The notes under the pieces: model-generated
Databases searched by the model: none
What the model was told of the DNA's origin: nothing
Seen by the model: the letters and a program-made list of their open reading frames with translations, nothing else
Position numbers and translations under genes: made by a program
Part shown: piece by piece, positions 25,039-32,585 of the stretch
Layout: each line of letters begins with the position of its first letter
Numbering within the stretch: position 1 is the stretch's first letter
Source: Bacillota bacterium
GTDB lineage: Bacteria > Bacillota > Clostridia > Acetivibrionales > JANLFN01
Direction of reading: 5' to 3'
Assembly (NCBI GenBank): GCA_030705825.1
Contig: JAUZPR010000017.1
Coordinates: 1-37,099, forward strand
Length of the DNA: 37,099 bases

Positions 25039-25875
25039 CTATTTTATTACCAAAGATATGTAGAAATATATCACCGGAGCAATGAAAAGTATACTGTCGA
25101 ACCTGTCCAGCACACCTCCGTGGCCAGGCATCAGGTTTCCGTAATCCTTTACCCCTGCGTAGCGCTTAATTGCAGATGCTGCAAGGTCTCCGACCTGTGA
25201 AAGGATTCCTACCAGTGCTCCTATAACTATAAAATGGTAAATTGCCACATTCAGATAATTACCTGAATTGAGAACTATGCCGTATATTGTTGAAGCTGCA
25301 ACGCAGCCTATTATTCCTCCTATTGAACCGGCTACCGTCTTTTTAGGACTGATTTCAGGCGAAAGCTTGCGTTTTCCGAATGCCCTTCCGGTAAAGTATG
25401 CCATAGTATCAGTAACCCAGGCAAAGAATATAAACCAGATATAGTAATTACCATTCTTAAGATTTCGTGTCAAAATTATAAAGGAAAACATGAATACTAC
25501 ATAGAATATACCCAGAAGAGAAAGGGATATATCTACTACGTTGTATTTATGATGCTTGAATACTATAAGCCCCATTAATACAGCTTCCAGTACAAACATC
25601 CCCAGCATGAAGTAGCTGAGAGTTCCCAGCGGCGAAATATTCCTGTCATAAGAATTAAAGCTTCCATATAAACCCAGCAGCAAGACAGGAATACATGATA
25701 TGTAACCGATAAGCCTTACAGGCTTATGCCCGGCTTTTTCTATACAATTATAGAATTCATGGATACCAATTAGAGCAACTAAAAATACTGCAATTCCAAG
25801 TGCGATCTTTCCAAGCCAGATTACAAAAAACAGCAGTGCAAGACCTACTATCCCGCTAATAATCCTCGTTTTCAT
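25039..25875 (-). CDS. cdsA: Phosphatidate cytidylyltransferase
   Basis: A 278-residue integral membrane enzyme that makes CDP-diacylglycerol from phosphatidate and CTP for phospholipid synthesis. About eight hydrophobic helices are visible. The C-terminal signature is intact: SAIKRYAGVKDYGNLMPGHG followed by GVLDRFDS. Its SD (GGAGGGG) lies inside the last codons of uppS, three bases separate the two genes, and translation is probably coupled. A standard neighbour in uppS-cdsA-dxr-rseP. Confidence 0.97.
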   Translation of the reverse strand: MKTRIISGIVGLALLFFVIWLGKIALGIAVFLVALIGIHEFYNCIEKAGHKPVRLIGYISCIPVLLLGLYGSFNSYDRNISPLGTLSYFMLGMFVLEAVLMGLIVFKHHKYNVVDISLSLLGIFYVVFMFSFIILTRNLKNGNYYIWFIFFAWVTDTMAYFTGRAFGKRKLSPEISPKKTVAGSIGGIIGCVAASTIYGIVLNSGNYLNVAIYHFIVIGALVGILSQVGDLAASAIKRYAGVKDYGNLMPGHGGVLDRFDSILFIAPVIYFYISLVIK

Positions 25876-25878
25876 CTG

Positions 25879-26622
25879 TTAAACCCCTCCATACCTTCTG
25901 TCTCTATTCTGATAATTCAGTATTGCTTCAAAAAGATGTTCTTCCTTAAAATCGGGCCAAAGTGTTTTTGTGAACCAGAATTCAGTATATGCAAGCTGCC
26001 AGATAAGAAAATTACTGGTTCTTTGTTCCCCGCTGGTCCTGATAAGCAGATCAGGATCGGGGATTCCATATGTATAAAGCTTTTGTTCTATAGTATCTTC
26101 ACATATTTCTTCCGGCTTAATTTCCCCGCTTTTAATTTGTTCTGCAATGTTACGGACGGCATGAACTATGTCACTTCGCCCGCCGTAATTCAGGGCTATT
26201 ATAAGGTTCATTCCGTCATTGGACTTTGTTGTTTCCTGAACCCTTGCTATTTCTTCCTTGATCTTGTCAGTCAACCTGTAATCATCACCAATTACCCGTA
26301 TCCGGACATTTCTGCCTGCAATTTCCTTATCTGCGTTTTTAAGAAATTCATACAGAAGATCCATCAATGTATTTACTTCACTTTGCGGTCTGTTCCAATT
26401 CTCTGTGGAAAAAGCATAAACAGTAAGATATTTGATACCTATATCATTGCATTTATGTACTATTCTTCTAAGCGCATTTGTACCTTCCCTATGCCCGATA
26501 TTTCTGGGCATGCCTCGTCTTTTGGCCCAGCGGCCGTTTCCGTCCATAATAATAGCTATATGGGCAGGGAGCCTTGATTTATCAATTTCAACATTATTCA
26601 ACCTCTTTTTAAAAGGAAACAT
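25879..26622 (-). CDS. uppS: Isoprenyl transferase (undecaprenyl diphosphate synthase)
   Basis: A 247-residue cis-prenyltransferase that elongates farnesyl diphosphate to undecaprenyl diphosphate, the carrier lipid for peptidoglycan. The catalytic Asp is D27 in IIMDGNGRWAKRRGMPRNIG; LTVYAFSTENWNRP and RTSGEQRTSNFLIWQLAYTE (substrate site) are also present. GGAGGATGAA precedes the ATG. It begins the uppS-cdsA-dxr-rseP-ispG-polC run after a terminator that closes the pyrH-frr-PASTA transcript. Confidence 0.97.
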   Translation of the reverse strand: MFPFKKRLNNVEIDKSRLPAHIAIIMDGNGRWAKRRGMPRNIGHREGTNALRRIVHKCNDIGIKYLTVYAFSTENWNRPQSEVNTLMDLLYEFLKNADKEIAGRNVRIRVIGDDYRLTDKIKEEIARVQETTKSNDGMNLIIALNYGGRSDIVHAVRNIAEQIKSGEIKPEEICEDTIEQKLYTYGIPDPDLLIRTSGEQRTSNFLIWQLAYTEFWFTKTLWPDFKEEHLFEAILNYQNRDRRYGGV

Positions 26623-26680
26623 TTCATCCTCCTGCAGTTCATGCCAAACCGCTATTGATTTTATTGTTTAATCCTAATTA

Positions 26681-26686
26681 ATTATA
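26681..26686 (-). promoter_or_regulatory. Candidate -10 of the uppS promoter
   Basis: TATAAT lies 59 nt ahead of the uppS ATG, between the upstream terminator and the gene. No good -35 is found at 16-18 nt (TTTTAA is the nearest). Two ATGCAT hexamers at 26718-26723 and 26729-26734 flank the region where an activator or repressor could bind; this is weak. Confidence 0.35.
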
Positions 26687-26756
26687 ATATGAATGCTGTT
26701 CTTTTAAAATAGATATAATGCATCATATATGCATACATTGAAGGTGAACAAAGAAC

Positions 26757-26777
26757 AACCCCTCAGTCAGAGGGGTT
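26757..26777 (-). terminator. Terminator overlapping the end of the PASTA gene
   Basis: AACCCCTC and GAGGGGTT form a perfect 8-bp stem with loop TGACT; the PASTA-gene stop codon TGA is part of the loop and its last codons (Lys-Pro-Leu) form the 5' arm. The tail GTTCTTTGTTC is T-rich but interrupted, so efficiency is probably moderate. A ribosome reaching the stop would cover the stem. Confidence 0.7.
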
Positions 26778-26967
26778 TACATATAAGCAGTTCAACCTGC
26801 CTACCTTCTATAAAATTTACCCTGAGCACCCTCCAGCTTTCGTCAGGCTCAACATTCCTGTATCTGGGAGGCACCGTCGTTTTAAGCTTAATTATATCAA
26901 TACCTTTTTCCTTTAATAAATATCTTGCCCTTTCAACAGGCAAACCCAAAACATCAGGCAATTCCAT
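26767..26967 (-). CDS. Single PASTA-domain small protein
   Basis: A 66-residue protein, MELPDVLGLPVERARYLLKEKG to LICKPL, matching one PASTA repeat (DVxG...A...L...G) with no signal peptide, TM helix or kinase/PBP partner. PASTA domains bind muropeptides or support such proteins when extracellular; here the product appears cytosolic and its function is unknown. It follows frr by 33 nt with AGGGA 8 nt upstream of the ATG. Small PASTA proteins at this place occur in related Clostridia as far as I recall. The stop codon sits in the loop of a terminator hairpin. Confidence 0.8.
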   Translation of the reverse strand: MELPDVLGLPVERARYLLKEKGIDIIKLKTTVPPRYRNVEPDESWRVLRVNFIEGRQVELLICKPL

Positions 26968-27000
26968 TTTAAAGTCCCTGCTTCCAAGTTATTAAGCCCA

Positions 27001-27558
27001 TTAAACCTCAAGTATTTCCTTGTCTTTGGCTTCAACCAGCTTATCTATATCAACTATGTATTTATCTGTTATTACCTGGATATCTTTTTCTGCGTCTTTA
27101 AGATCATCTTCAGTCATATCGCTGTTTTTTTTCTGTACTTTATAATGTTCGATGACATCTCTTCTAATAGATCTGATTGCTACTTTAGCTTCTTCGCCTT
27201 CCTTTTTCACTACCTTGGTCAGTTCTCTCCTTCTTTCTTCGGTAAGAGCAGGGAATACCAGCCTTATAACCTTACCGTCGTTATTAGGATTAATACCGAT
27301 GTCTGATTTCTGAATGGATTTTTCTATTTCTTTCAATGTCTTGGCATCCCATGGCTGAATTATGATTACCCTTGCTTCCGGAACAGAAATATTGCCAAGC
27401 TGGTTTATTGGTGTGGGGACGCCGTAATAATCTACGGTTATTTTGTCTAGTATAGCCGGATTGGCTCTTCCTGCTCTTAAACCAGCAAGACTTTCCTTAA
27501 GAGCATTTATTGTCTTTTTCATCTTTTCTTCTACCGGTTTATAATTTTCCTTATCCAT
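27001..27558 (-). CDS. frr: Ribosome recycling factor
   Basis: A 185-residue RRF that splits post-termination ribosomes together with EF-G. The full family pattern is visible: MKKTINALKESLAGLRAGRA, NPAILDKITVDYYGVPTPI, GNISVPEARVIIIQPWD and EERRRELTKVVKKEGEEAKV. GGGAGGG lies 6 nt ahead of the ATG. It follows pyrH by 14 nt, the order conserved in most Firmicutes. Length is standard. Confidence 0.98.
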   Translation of the reverse strand: MDKENYKPVEEKMKKTINALKESLAGLRAGRANPAILDKITVDYYGVPTPINQLGNISVPEARVIIIQPWDAKTLKEIEKSIQKSDIGINPNNDGKVIRLVFPALTEERRRELTKVVKKEGEEAKVAIRSIRRDVIEHYKVQKKNSDMTEDDLKDAEKDIQVITDKYIVDIDKLVEAKDKEILEV

Positions 27559-27572
27559 AAATACCCTCCCAA

Positions 27573-28283
27573 TTATGTTATTTGTGTTCCGATATCTTCA
27601 CCCATAATTACTTTTATTATATTTTCCGGCTCATCCAGCCCGAAAACTATAATCGGAATGCTGTTATCCATACAAAGGGATGCTGCTGTTGAGTCCATAA
27701 CTCCCAGCCTTTTGCTCAGAACATCTATATAAGCAAGCCTGTCAAATTTCTTTGCATCCGGATTGACCATAGGGTCACTGTCATAAGCTCCGTCAACATT
27801 TTTCTTTGCCAGCAGTATAACCTCGGCATCTATTTCCGCAGCTCGCAATGCAGCTGTGGTATCAGTCGAAAAATATGGATTTCCTGTTCCGCATGCAAAA
27901 ATTACTATTCTCTTCTTTTCCAGATGTCTGACTGCCCTTCTTCTGATATAGGGCTCTGCAATTTGTCTCATTTCAATTGCGGTCTGTACTCTTGTAGCCA
28001 TGTTTCTGGCTTCAAATGCATCCTGAAGGGCAAGTGCGTTAATTACCGTAGCCAGCATTCCCATATGGTCTGCCGTAGTTCTGTCCATACCTTTGCCGCT
28101 TTTGCCTCTCCAGAAATTGCCCCCGCCTACTACAACGGCAATTTCCACTCCCATATCGTATACTGTCTTTATATTATCACAAATTCTGCCTATTGTTAAT
28201 GAATCAATTCCGGATTTATTTTCTCCTGCAAGTGCTTCTCCGCTTATTTTCAACATGACTCTTCTGTATTTAGGTTGTTGCAT
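27573..28283 (-). CDS. pyrH: UMP kinase
   Basis: A 236-residue amino-acid-kinase-fold enzyme that phosphorylates UMP to UDP and is normally activated by GTP and inhibited by UTP. Motifs seen: [42 protein letters not shown], and [26 protein letters not shown] sits upstream of the ATG. It follows the tsf terminator by about 120 nt, so it probably has its own promoter; a weak candidate (TTGCAG, 17 nt, TTAAAA) lies in the gap at about 28322-28350. Confidence 0.97.
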   Translation of the reverse strand: MQQPKYRRVMLKISGEALAGENKSGIDSLTIGRICDNIKTVYDMGVEIAVVVGGGNFWRGKSGKGMDRTTADHMGMLATVINALALQDAFEARNMATRVQTAIEMRQIAEPYIRRRAVRHLEKKRIVIFACGTGNPYFSTDTTAALRAAEIDAEVILLAKKNVDGAYDSDPMVNPDAKKFDRLAYIDVLSKRLGVMDSTAASLCMDNSIPIIVFGLDEPENIIKVIMGEDIGTQIT

Positions 28284-28405
28284 AAGAGAATTCCCCCGTT
28301 TTATTATTTTCTACTTTTTAAGTTAAAATCCTTCTTGACTGCAAGAAAAATCTCAGGACATATTACCCTCGCTATTTCTGGCAGTATTTACCTTCCTGGT
28401 AATAG

Positions 28406-28446
28406 CTTAAAAAAAGGAACATAAACAAAACATGTTATGTTCCTTT
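28406..28446 (-). terminator. Strong intrinsic terminator after tsf
   Basis: AAAGGAACATAA and TTATGTTCCTTT form a 12-bp perfect stem around loop CATGTTTTGT, followed by TTTTTTT. It begins 9 nt downstream of the tsf stop and separates rpsB-tsf from pyrH-frr. Confidence 0.9.
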
Positions 28447-28455
28447 CAATTACTC

Positions 28456-29103
28456 TTAGCCGTTGATCTGTTTCATAACTTCTTCAGCGAAATTCTCTTC
28501 CTTCTTTGCAAGACCTTCGCCTCTTTCAAATCTGACAAATCTTCTGATATTGATATTTTCACCAATAGTTGCAATCTTTTCAGTCATGAGCTGACCTACT
28601 GTCTTATCGGGATCCTTAATAAAAGGCTGTTCCAGGAGGCATATTTCCTTATAGAACTTCTCAATACGTCCTTCAACCATCTTTTCAATGATCTTTTCAG
28701 GTTTGCCCTCATTTAGTGCCTGTGCTTTAAGGATTTCCTTTTCCTTTTCAACCACTTCAGCCGGTACTTCTTCTTTTCGTACATACTCAGGCTTAGCAGC
28801 TGCTATCTGCATTGCAACGTCCTTTACAAATGCTTTGAAATCAGCATTCTTTGCTGCAAAATCAGTTTCAATATTTACTTCAACAAGAACACCTATTCTG
28901 CCATCCCCGTGTATGTATGAATCAACAAGACCTTCTGCAGCTATTCTTCCTGCTTTTTTAGCAGCAGTCGCCAATCCTTTTTCTCTTAAAAATTCAATAG
29001 CCTTATCCATGTCGCCGTTTGTTTCGGTAAGAGCCTTTTTACAGTCCATCATACCTGAACCGGTTCTTTCACGCAGCTGTTTTACCATTTCCGCTGTAAT
29101 CAT
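28456..29103 (-). CDS. tsf: Elongation factor Ts
   Basis: A 215-residue guanine-nucleotide exchange factor for EF-Tu. The N-terminal module is clear ([20 protein letters not shown], the TDFV-like segment appears as [17 protein letters not shown]). The ORF track begins 14 codons early; the ATG at 29103 has GGAGG 8 nt upstream and encodes [10 protein letters not shown], the usual start. The protein is of the shorter Gram-positive form. It follows rpsB, from which it is separated by an intrinsic terminator, so its level relative to S2 depends on read-through or another promoter. Confidence 0.97.
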   Translation of the reverse strand: MITAEMVKQLRERTGSGMMDCKKALTETNGDMDKAIEFLREKGLATAAKKAGRIAAEGLVDSYIHGDGRIGVLVEVNIETDFAAKNADFKAFVKDVAMQIAAAKPEYVRKEEVPAEVVEKEKEILKAQALNEGKPEKIIEKMVEGRIEKFYKEICLLEQPFIKDPDKTVGQLMTEKIATIGENINIRRFVRFERGEGLAKKEENFAEEVMKQING

Positions 29104-29181
29104 CTTAATTTCCTCCAACTCAAAATTATTCAATATTATTATCAATAATTTCTTATTTTAGTCATTCCCATTACCGCTTAT

Positions 29182-29220
29182 AAAAAACCGGTCTTCGGTC
29201 TTTTGAGACCAGAAGACCGG
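29182..29220 (-). terminator. Terminator/attenuator between rpsB and tsf
   Basis: CCGGTCTTC pairs perfectly with GAAGACCGG, with an inner GGTC/GACC pairing, then TTTTTTAT. This is a strong intrinsic terminator 7 nt after the rpsB stop. Since no clear promoter for tsf exists in the 78 nt that remain, it probably acts as a partial terminator that sets the S2:EF-Ts ratio. Confidence 0.88.
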
Positions 29221-29227
29221 ACTATTA

Positions 29228-29977
29228 TTACTCAGTTACTGCTTCAGCCTCTTCTGCAGCTTGTTCTGCAGCAGCGCCTGAATCTGTCAATTGTTCTCCC
29301 TGTCTTCCTTCGATAATGGCATCTGCTATTTTTGCTGCAATAAGTTTTACAGCCCTTATTGCATCGTCATTACCCGGAATTACGTAATCTACTTCGTCAG
29401 GATCACAGTTGGTATCTACTATAGCTACTACCGGTATACCCAATTTTCTGGCTTCAAGAATAGCATTTCTTTCTTTTCTCGGATCAACTATGAATAATGC
29501 TCCGGGGAGCTTTTTCATTGATTTGATACCACCGAGATATTTTTCAAGTTTTTCCATTTCACCTTTAAGCTTTATAACTTCCTTCTTGGGAAGAACATCA
29601 AAGGTACCGTTTGTTTCCATCTCACTTAATTGGTTAAGTCTCTGGATTCTTTTTTGAATGGTTTTGAAATTTGTAAGCATTCCGCCCAGCCATCTGGCAT
29701 TTACAAAGAATTGTCCGCTTCTTGCAGCTTCTTCCTTGATTGAATCCTGAGCCTGCTTCTTGGTACCTACAAAGAGAACATCTTCTCCGTTCATGGATAC
29801 TTCTCTGATAAAGAAATAAGCCTCTTCTATTTTCTTTACTGTTTTCTGCAGGTCTATGATATAGATCCCGTTCCTTTCAGTAAAGATATATTCGGCCATC
29901 TTAGGGTTCCACCTTCTGGTCTGGTGACCAAAGTGAACACCAGCTTCTAAAAGCTGTTTCATTGATATTACTGACAT
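29228..29977 (-). CDS. rpsB: Small ribosomal subunit protein uS2
   Basis: A 249-residue S2. It starts [20 protein letters not shown] and contains [46 protein letters not shown] and [20 protein letters not shown], all classic S2 motifs. A short acidic Ala/Glu tail ends the protein. TTGGAGGTGTAAT precedes the ATG. It is transcribed from the promoter at 30082-30110 with a structured leader, and followed by a terminator. Confidence 0.98.
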   Translation of the reverse strand: MSVISMKQLLEAGVHFGHQTRRWNPKMAEYIFTERNGIYIIDLQKTVKKIEEAYFFIREVSMNGEDVLFVGTKKQAQDSIKEEAARSGQFFVNARWLGGMLTNFKTIQKRIQRLNQLSEMETNGTFDVLPKKEVIKLKGEMEKLEKYLGGIKSMKKLPGALFIVDPRKERNAILEARKLGIPVVAIVDTNCDPDEVDYVIPGNDDAIRAVKLIAAKIADAIIEGRQGEQLTDSGAAAEQAAEEAEAVTE

Positions 29978-30022
29978 ATTACACCTCCAAAAGTTTTATA
30001 CCTCCACGGCCTTCATTTCCGG

Positions 30023-30069
30023 AATACACCCTTTCAGGCACTTTTCCCGGATCCTTCCGCGTGTGTATT
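30023..30069 (-). promoter_or_regulatory. Structured rpsB leader, candidate S2 autoregulation site
   Basis: In the approximately 100-nt leader of rpsB, AATACAC and GTGTATT close a 33-nt region that contains further short G/C-rich elements (GGATCCGGG, GTGCCTGAAAGG). Autogenous leaders are known for many ribosomal protein operons. That S2 binds this one is inference; no covariation can be checked from one sequence. Confidence 0.4.
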
Positions 30070-30081
30070 TTTTCGTTATGT

Positions 30082-30110
30082 AGTATAACATACCGGATTT
30101 AATTAATCAA
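30082..30110 (-). promoter_or_regulatory. rpsB promoter
   Basis: TTGATT (30105-30110), 17-nt spacer, TATACT (30082-30087) on the minus strand. The start near 30075 gives a leader of about 98 nt to the rpsB ATG. It lies directly beside copy B of the direct repeat that bounds the accessory block. Confidence 0.7.
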
Positions 30111-30111
30111 G

Positions 30112-30154
30112 GAATTTGTCAAATAAAATATGCAAATAAAAAGGAGAATATTTT
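30112..30154. repeat. Direct repeat copy B (rpsB side of accessory block)
   Basis: Contains AATTTGTCAAATAAAAT (30113-30129) and AAAGGAGAATATTTT (30140-30154), both identical and in the same order and orientation as in copy A at 35122-35175. The spacing is 10 nt here and 20 nt in copy A; a CATA tetramer also aligns between them. In copy A the second block is one arm of the sigK terminator; here the partner arm is missing. Confidence 0.6.
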
Positions 30155-30193
30155 AAAGTATTTTATAATGACAAAGTAATTCGTTCTTCACCC

Positions 30194-31165
30194 TTACAGC
30201 ATATCATAAAATGATTTTTCACTAATTATAATCAAATCGTACCCTTTCAGAATTAGGTCTTCCGCTTTCTTCTGCTTGTTTGATTTCCCGTCCTTTATTG
30301 AAGAACAATAGTCATTATTTCCAAGAACCAGGATATTTGTAGTTTTAGTTACAGAATCAGAAGGTATTCCCCCTAGGTTAGTTACGATTTGCAAAGCATC
30401 TTTCCTTTGGAACTTTTCAAGTGCGCCAGTAAAGCAGACAGACATCCCATAAATCGGATTACTAACATCAAACTCTTCAGATTCAGGCTTGTAATTATCA
30501 AGATCAAAACTTTTACCATGTGAAGTTTTGTGAAATGCAGCGAGATCGATATTGTTCGTATTGCAATGGTTTCTCATGTATTCATAAACTTTTTGAGTTA
30601 GTTCACAATCTGCCATTGCTCTATGCTGTATATCTGCTGTTATTTTAAATTCCTTCGACAAGTCAACCAATCTATGTCTAATATCTTTGAACAACCTTCT
30701 GCTGATTCTCATTGTATCAATGAAATTATTACTGAATGCTTTATTTATGCAAAACATGCAGTTATCATATAAAAAGTTAATATCAAAGTTCGCATTGTGT
30801 GCAGCAATAACTGAATCCCCCAAAAAATTAATTAACTCGGGAAGTACTTTTTCAATTTTGGGTGCATCCTTAACCATTTCATTTGTAATTCCAGTCAGCT
30901 GTGTTATGTATTCATCTATCAAGCATTCAGGTTTCACTAATGTTGTAAACTCTGCAATCTTTTCACCATTTGAAATTTTAATTGCTGCAATTTCTATTAT
31001 TTCATCATAAGTTGGATCAAGTCCTGTTGTTTCCAAGTCAAGAACAACATAATTATCAATGAATTCCAGAAGACTTTTCCCCTTATTTTCTCTCACTGTT
31101 TTTGGTATCCCACCGATAGAAACGCCATTTTCCATGTCAAACGATATAGTGATCCCTAACGACAT
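30194..31165 (-). CDS. DEDDh 3'-5' exonuclease with C-terminal BRCT domain
   Basis: A 323-residue protein. Residues about 35-205 form a DnaQ/PolC-type exonuclease: YVVLDLETTGLDPTYDEIIE (DxE), AHNANFDINFL (second Asp) and HRAMADCELTQKVY (His and last Asp). Residues about 235-323 match a BRCT fold (GMSVCFTGALEKFQRKDAL, LGGIPSDSVTKTTNILVLG) as at the end of NAD-dependent ligases. The family is often annotated as DNA polymerase III epsilon-like; a repair or nucleic-acid-trimming role is likely, the substrate unknown. The exonuclease part is strikingly like that of PolC in this window. AGGAGTGAGGTGA precedes the ATG. A small ORF with its own SD lies just upstream. Confidence 0.88.
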   Translation of the reverse strand: MSLGITISFDMENGVSIGGIPKTVRENKGKSLLEFIDNYVVLDLETTGLDPTYDEIIEIAAIKISNGEKIAEFTTLVKPECLIDEYITQLTGITNEMVKDAPKIEKVLPELINFLGDSVIAAHNANFDINFLYDNCMFCINKAFSNNFIDTMRISRRLFKDIRHRLVDLSKEFKITADIQHRAMADCELTQKVYEYMRNHCNTNNIDLAAFHKTSHGKSFDLDNYKPESEEFDVSNPIYGMSVCFTGALEKFQRKDALQIVTNLGGIPSDSVTKTTNILVLGNNDYCSSIKDGKSNKQKKAEDLILKGYDLIIISEKSFYDML

Positions 31166-31190
31166 TCACCTCACTCCTTTCAGATTTCTC

Positions 31191-31256
31191 TTACAATAAC
31201 ACAATGCCACCATAATAAACTGATGCTGTGATAGACAAGATGTAATATTTTTTCAT
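31191..31256 (-). CDS. Possible 21-residue leader peptide
   Basis: Too short for the ORF track. ATG at 31256 preceded by GGAGGAATAT opens a frame encoding MKKYYILSITASVYYGGIVLL, a basic start followed by a hydrophobic stretch, ending in TAA 25 nt before the exonuclease ATG. The promoter at 31283-31311 would place it first in the transcript. The strong SD is the main support. It may be a small membrane peptide, a leader for translational coupling, or chance. Confidence 0.35.
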   Translation of the reverse strand: MKKYYILSITASVYYGGIVLL

Positions 31257-31282
31257 ATATTCCTCCGAGGAATTTGGTTATA

Positions 31283-31311
31283 AATTTAGAAATACATCTA
31301 CATAGAATCAA
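31283..31311 (-). promoter_or_regulatory. Candidate promoter of the exonuclease-BRCT gene
   Basis: TTGATT (31306-31311), 17-nt spacer and TAAATT (31283-31288) on the minus strand, in the 154-nt gap after the CxCG-protein gene. The transcript would start about 20 nt ahead of the 21-codon ORF. Confidence 0.45.
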
Positions 31312-31319
31312 TTCACTGG

Positions 31320-32132
31320 TTAAAGATATTCTATTTCCACCAACCATCTCCGGAGTTCTGTATTTCGAGTATGCCCAAGTGCCCGGGTTGTTGCTTGTTT
31401 TATTTGACCAATAGATATACCAAAACCTTTCAGTTCCGATGATTTATTTCTTAAATAGTCATATAAGTCCTTTGCTTCTCTGTCAGATAAATTATTGCTT
31501 TGAAGTTTACGAATTAGTTCTATTGGATTGATGTTTTCAATCCGTTTCCTTTCAAGTTCTTTTTCCTGTTCTTCTTTATATTCATTCAATAATACCTGTA
31601 GCCGTTTTTCTTGCCTATTGAGAAGAGGGAGCTTAACCCGAAGCTGGTCTGCCATATCATTTGGTACCGGCATGTCAAATGGAATACTAAAGGGTAGACG
31701 CCATTTATTTTTAACCTTTTCCAGCAGTTCTTCCTTTTCTAGATCTATTTTTTGTAATCCTTTTGTTATTAATCTAACCATTTCCGGGCTCATATCAGTA
31801 TGTTGTTCAAAATGTATAACACCTAATTTATATATTTTACCGGTTGGCTTATGAAGAATGGTGTACCTACGTCTAAGTGATCTACCACATTCACACTTTA
31901 AGTTGCCGTCAACGATTATATTATCCTCATATTCTATTAACTGCCATTCTAGCAGACTCTCAATAGTTTTGTCGGGATTGTCCAATTCTTCTTCAGTCAA
32001 AACACTTCCGAGTTTTTCAGCCCATGAATTAAGCCACTTTGTTTTCAGACCCCGTTTTATATAACCGTCTAAAACTTTCTTTTGTTCTTCGGTTAAAGAT
32101 AAATACGTTTTCTTCAAATCGTTCTTATCCAT
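31320..32132 (-). CDS. Uncharacterised CxCG-motif protein (possibly DUF3895-like)
   Basis: A 270-residue soluble protein. The N-terminal part (LTEEQKKVLDGYIKRGLKTK) is helical; the middle contains LKCECGRSLRRRYTILHK and LGVIHFEQHT, where Cys/Cys and His residues could form a metal site; the next 80 residues include a strongly charged coiled-coil-like helix (LLNEYKEEQEKELERKRIEN); the C-terminus is again helical. The CECGRxLRRRY..HFEQHT pattern recalls DUF3895 proteins of Bacillus and phages from memory, unverified. GGGGGTC lies about 9 nt upstream of the ATG. Function unknown; a phage or plasmid origin is possible. Confidence 0.7.
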   Translation of the reverse strand: MDKNDLKKTYLSLTEEQKKVLDGYIKRGLKTKWLNSWAEKLGSVLTEEELDNPDKTIESLLEWQLIEYEDNIIVDGNLKCECGRSLRRRYTILHKPTGKIYKLGVIHFEQHTDMSPEMVRLITKGLQKIDLEKEELLEKVKNKWRLPFSIPFDMPVPNDMADQLRVKLPLLNRQEKRLQVLLNEYKEEQEKELERKRIENINPIELIRKLQSNNLSDREAKDLYDYLRNKSSELKGFGISIGQIKQATTRALGHTRNTELRRWLVEIEYL

Positions 32133-32184
32133 TCTAGCAGGACCCCCAAATAAGCAATAAGTTATATTCTATATTAAAGTCCTT

Positions 32185-32550
32185 TTACCGTGATAACTTA
32201 GGAATATTAATTGGTTCACTTAACCCATATTGCTTTAAGTACCAGATAGCATACTTATAAGCGTTTACTTCTTTTTCCCTTTTATCATAAATATTTTTGT
32301 TTCCAAACTTATACTCTTTGACCTGATTCATATATTGCCAAGCATGACGCATCTCATGTGCTAAAGTTCCAATATGATTTTCGTCTTTTACAGCAACAAT
32401 AAATTGCCCGTCATTCCATAAAAACCCACCATTTTGAGTAATAGTTCCCCCATTATCCGTTATTACCCTACATGCCTCTGGGCCAGCCAAAATGACTGGC
32501 GCTATGTTTAACTTATTCTTTAATTCATTAGAGTGATAAGTGAAATCCAT
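32185..32550 (-). CDS. Zincin-like metallopeptidase (HExxH)
   Basis: A 121-residue protein with HIGTLAHEMRHAWQYMNQ, an HExxH zinc site, and a downstream EKEVNAYKYAIWYLKQ helix whose Glu (E in REKEVNAY) may be the third ligand. This resembles small putative metallopeptidases found in mobile elements. The ATG has no SD at normal distance; the nearest purine-rich run lies over 20 nt away. The reading frame is open upstream for 19 codons into the end of the preceding gene, meeting a G6 run there. A one-base slip at that run would fuse it in frame to the two-TM protein, so this may be the catalytic C-terminal part of a membrane-anchored protease. Confidence 0.7.
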   Translation of the reverse strand: MDFTYHSNELKNKLNIAPVILAGPEACRVITDNGGTITQNGGFLWNDGQFIVAVKDENHIGTLAHEMRHAWQYMNQVKEYKFGNKNIYDKREKEVNAYKYAIWYLKQYGLSEPINIPKLSR

Positions 32551-32585
32551 ACAAGATTGTATTGATATAAATGCCTCTGCCCCTC

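Noticed and set aside
25936-26577. 213-codon plus-strand ORF
   Set aside because: Antisense shadow of uppS; no SD and no family features.
30117-30122. TTGACA (minus strand) as the rpsB -35
   Set aside because: No -10 at suitable distance; TTGATT/TATACT downstream fits better, and the TTGACA is part of the direct repeat, also present in copy A.
32185-32550. Assignment of the HExxH protein to ImmA/IrrE
   Set aside because: The HEMRHAWQ context lacks other ImmA/IrrE features and there is no adjacent helix-turn-helix repressor.
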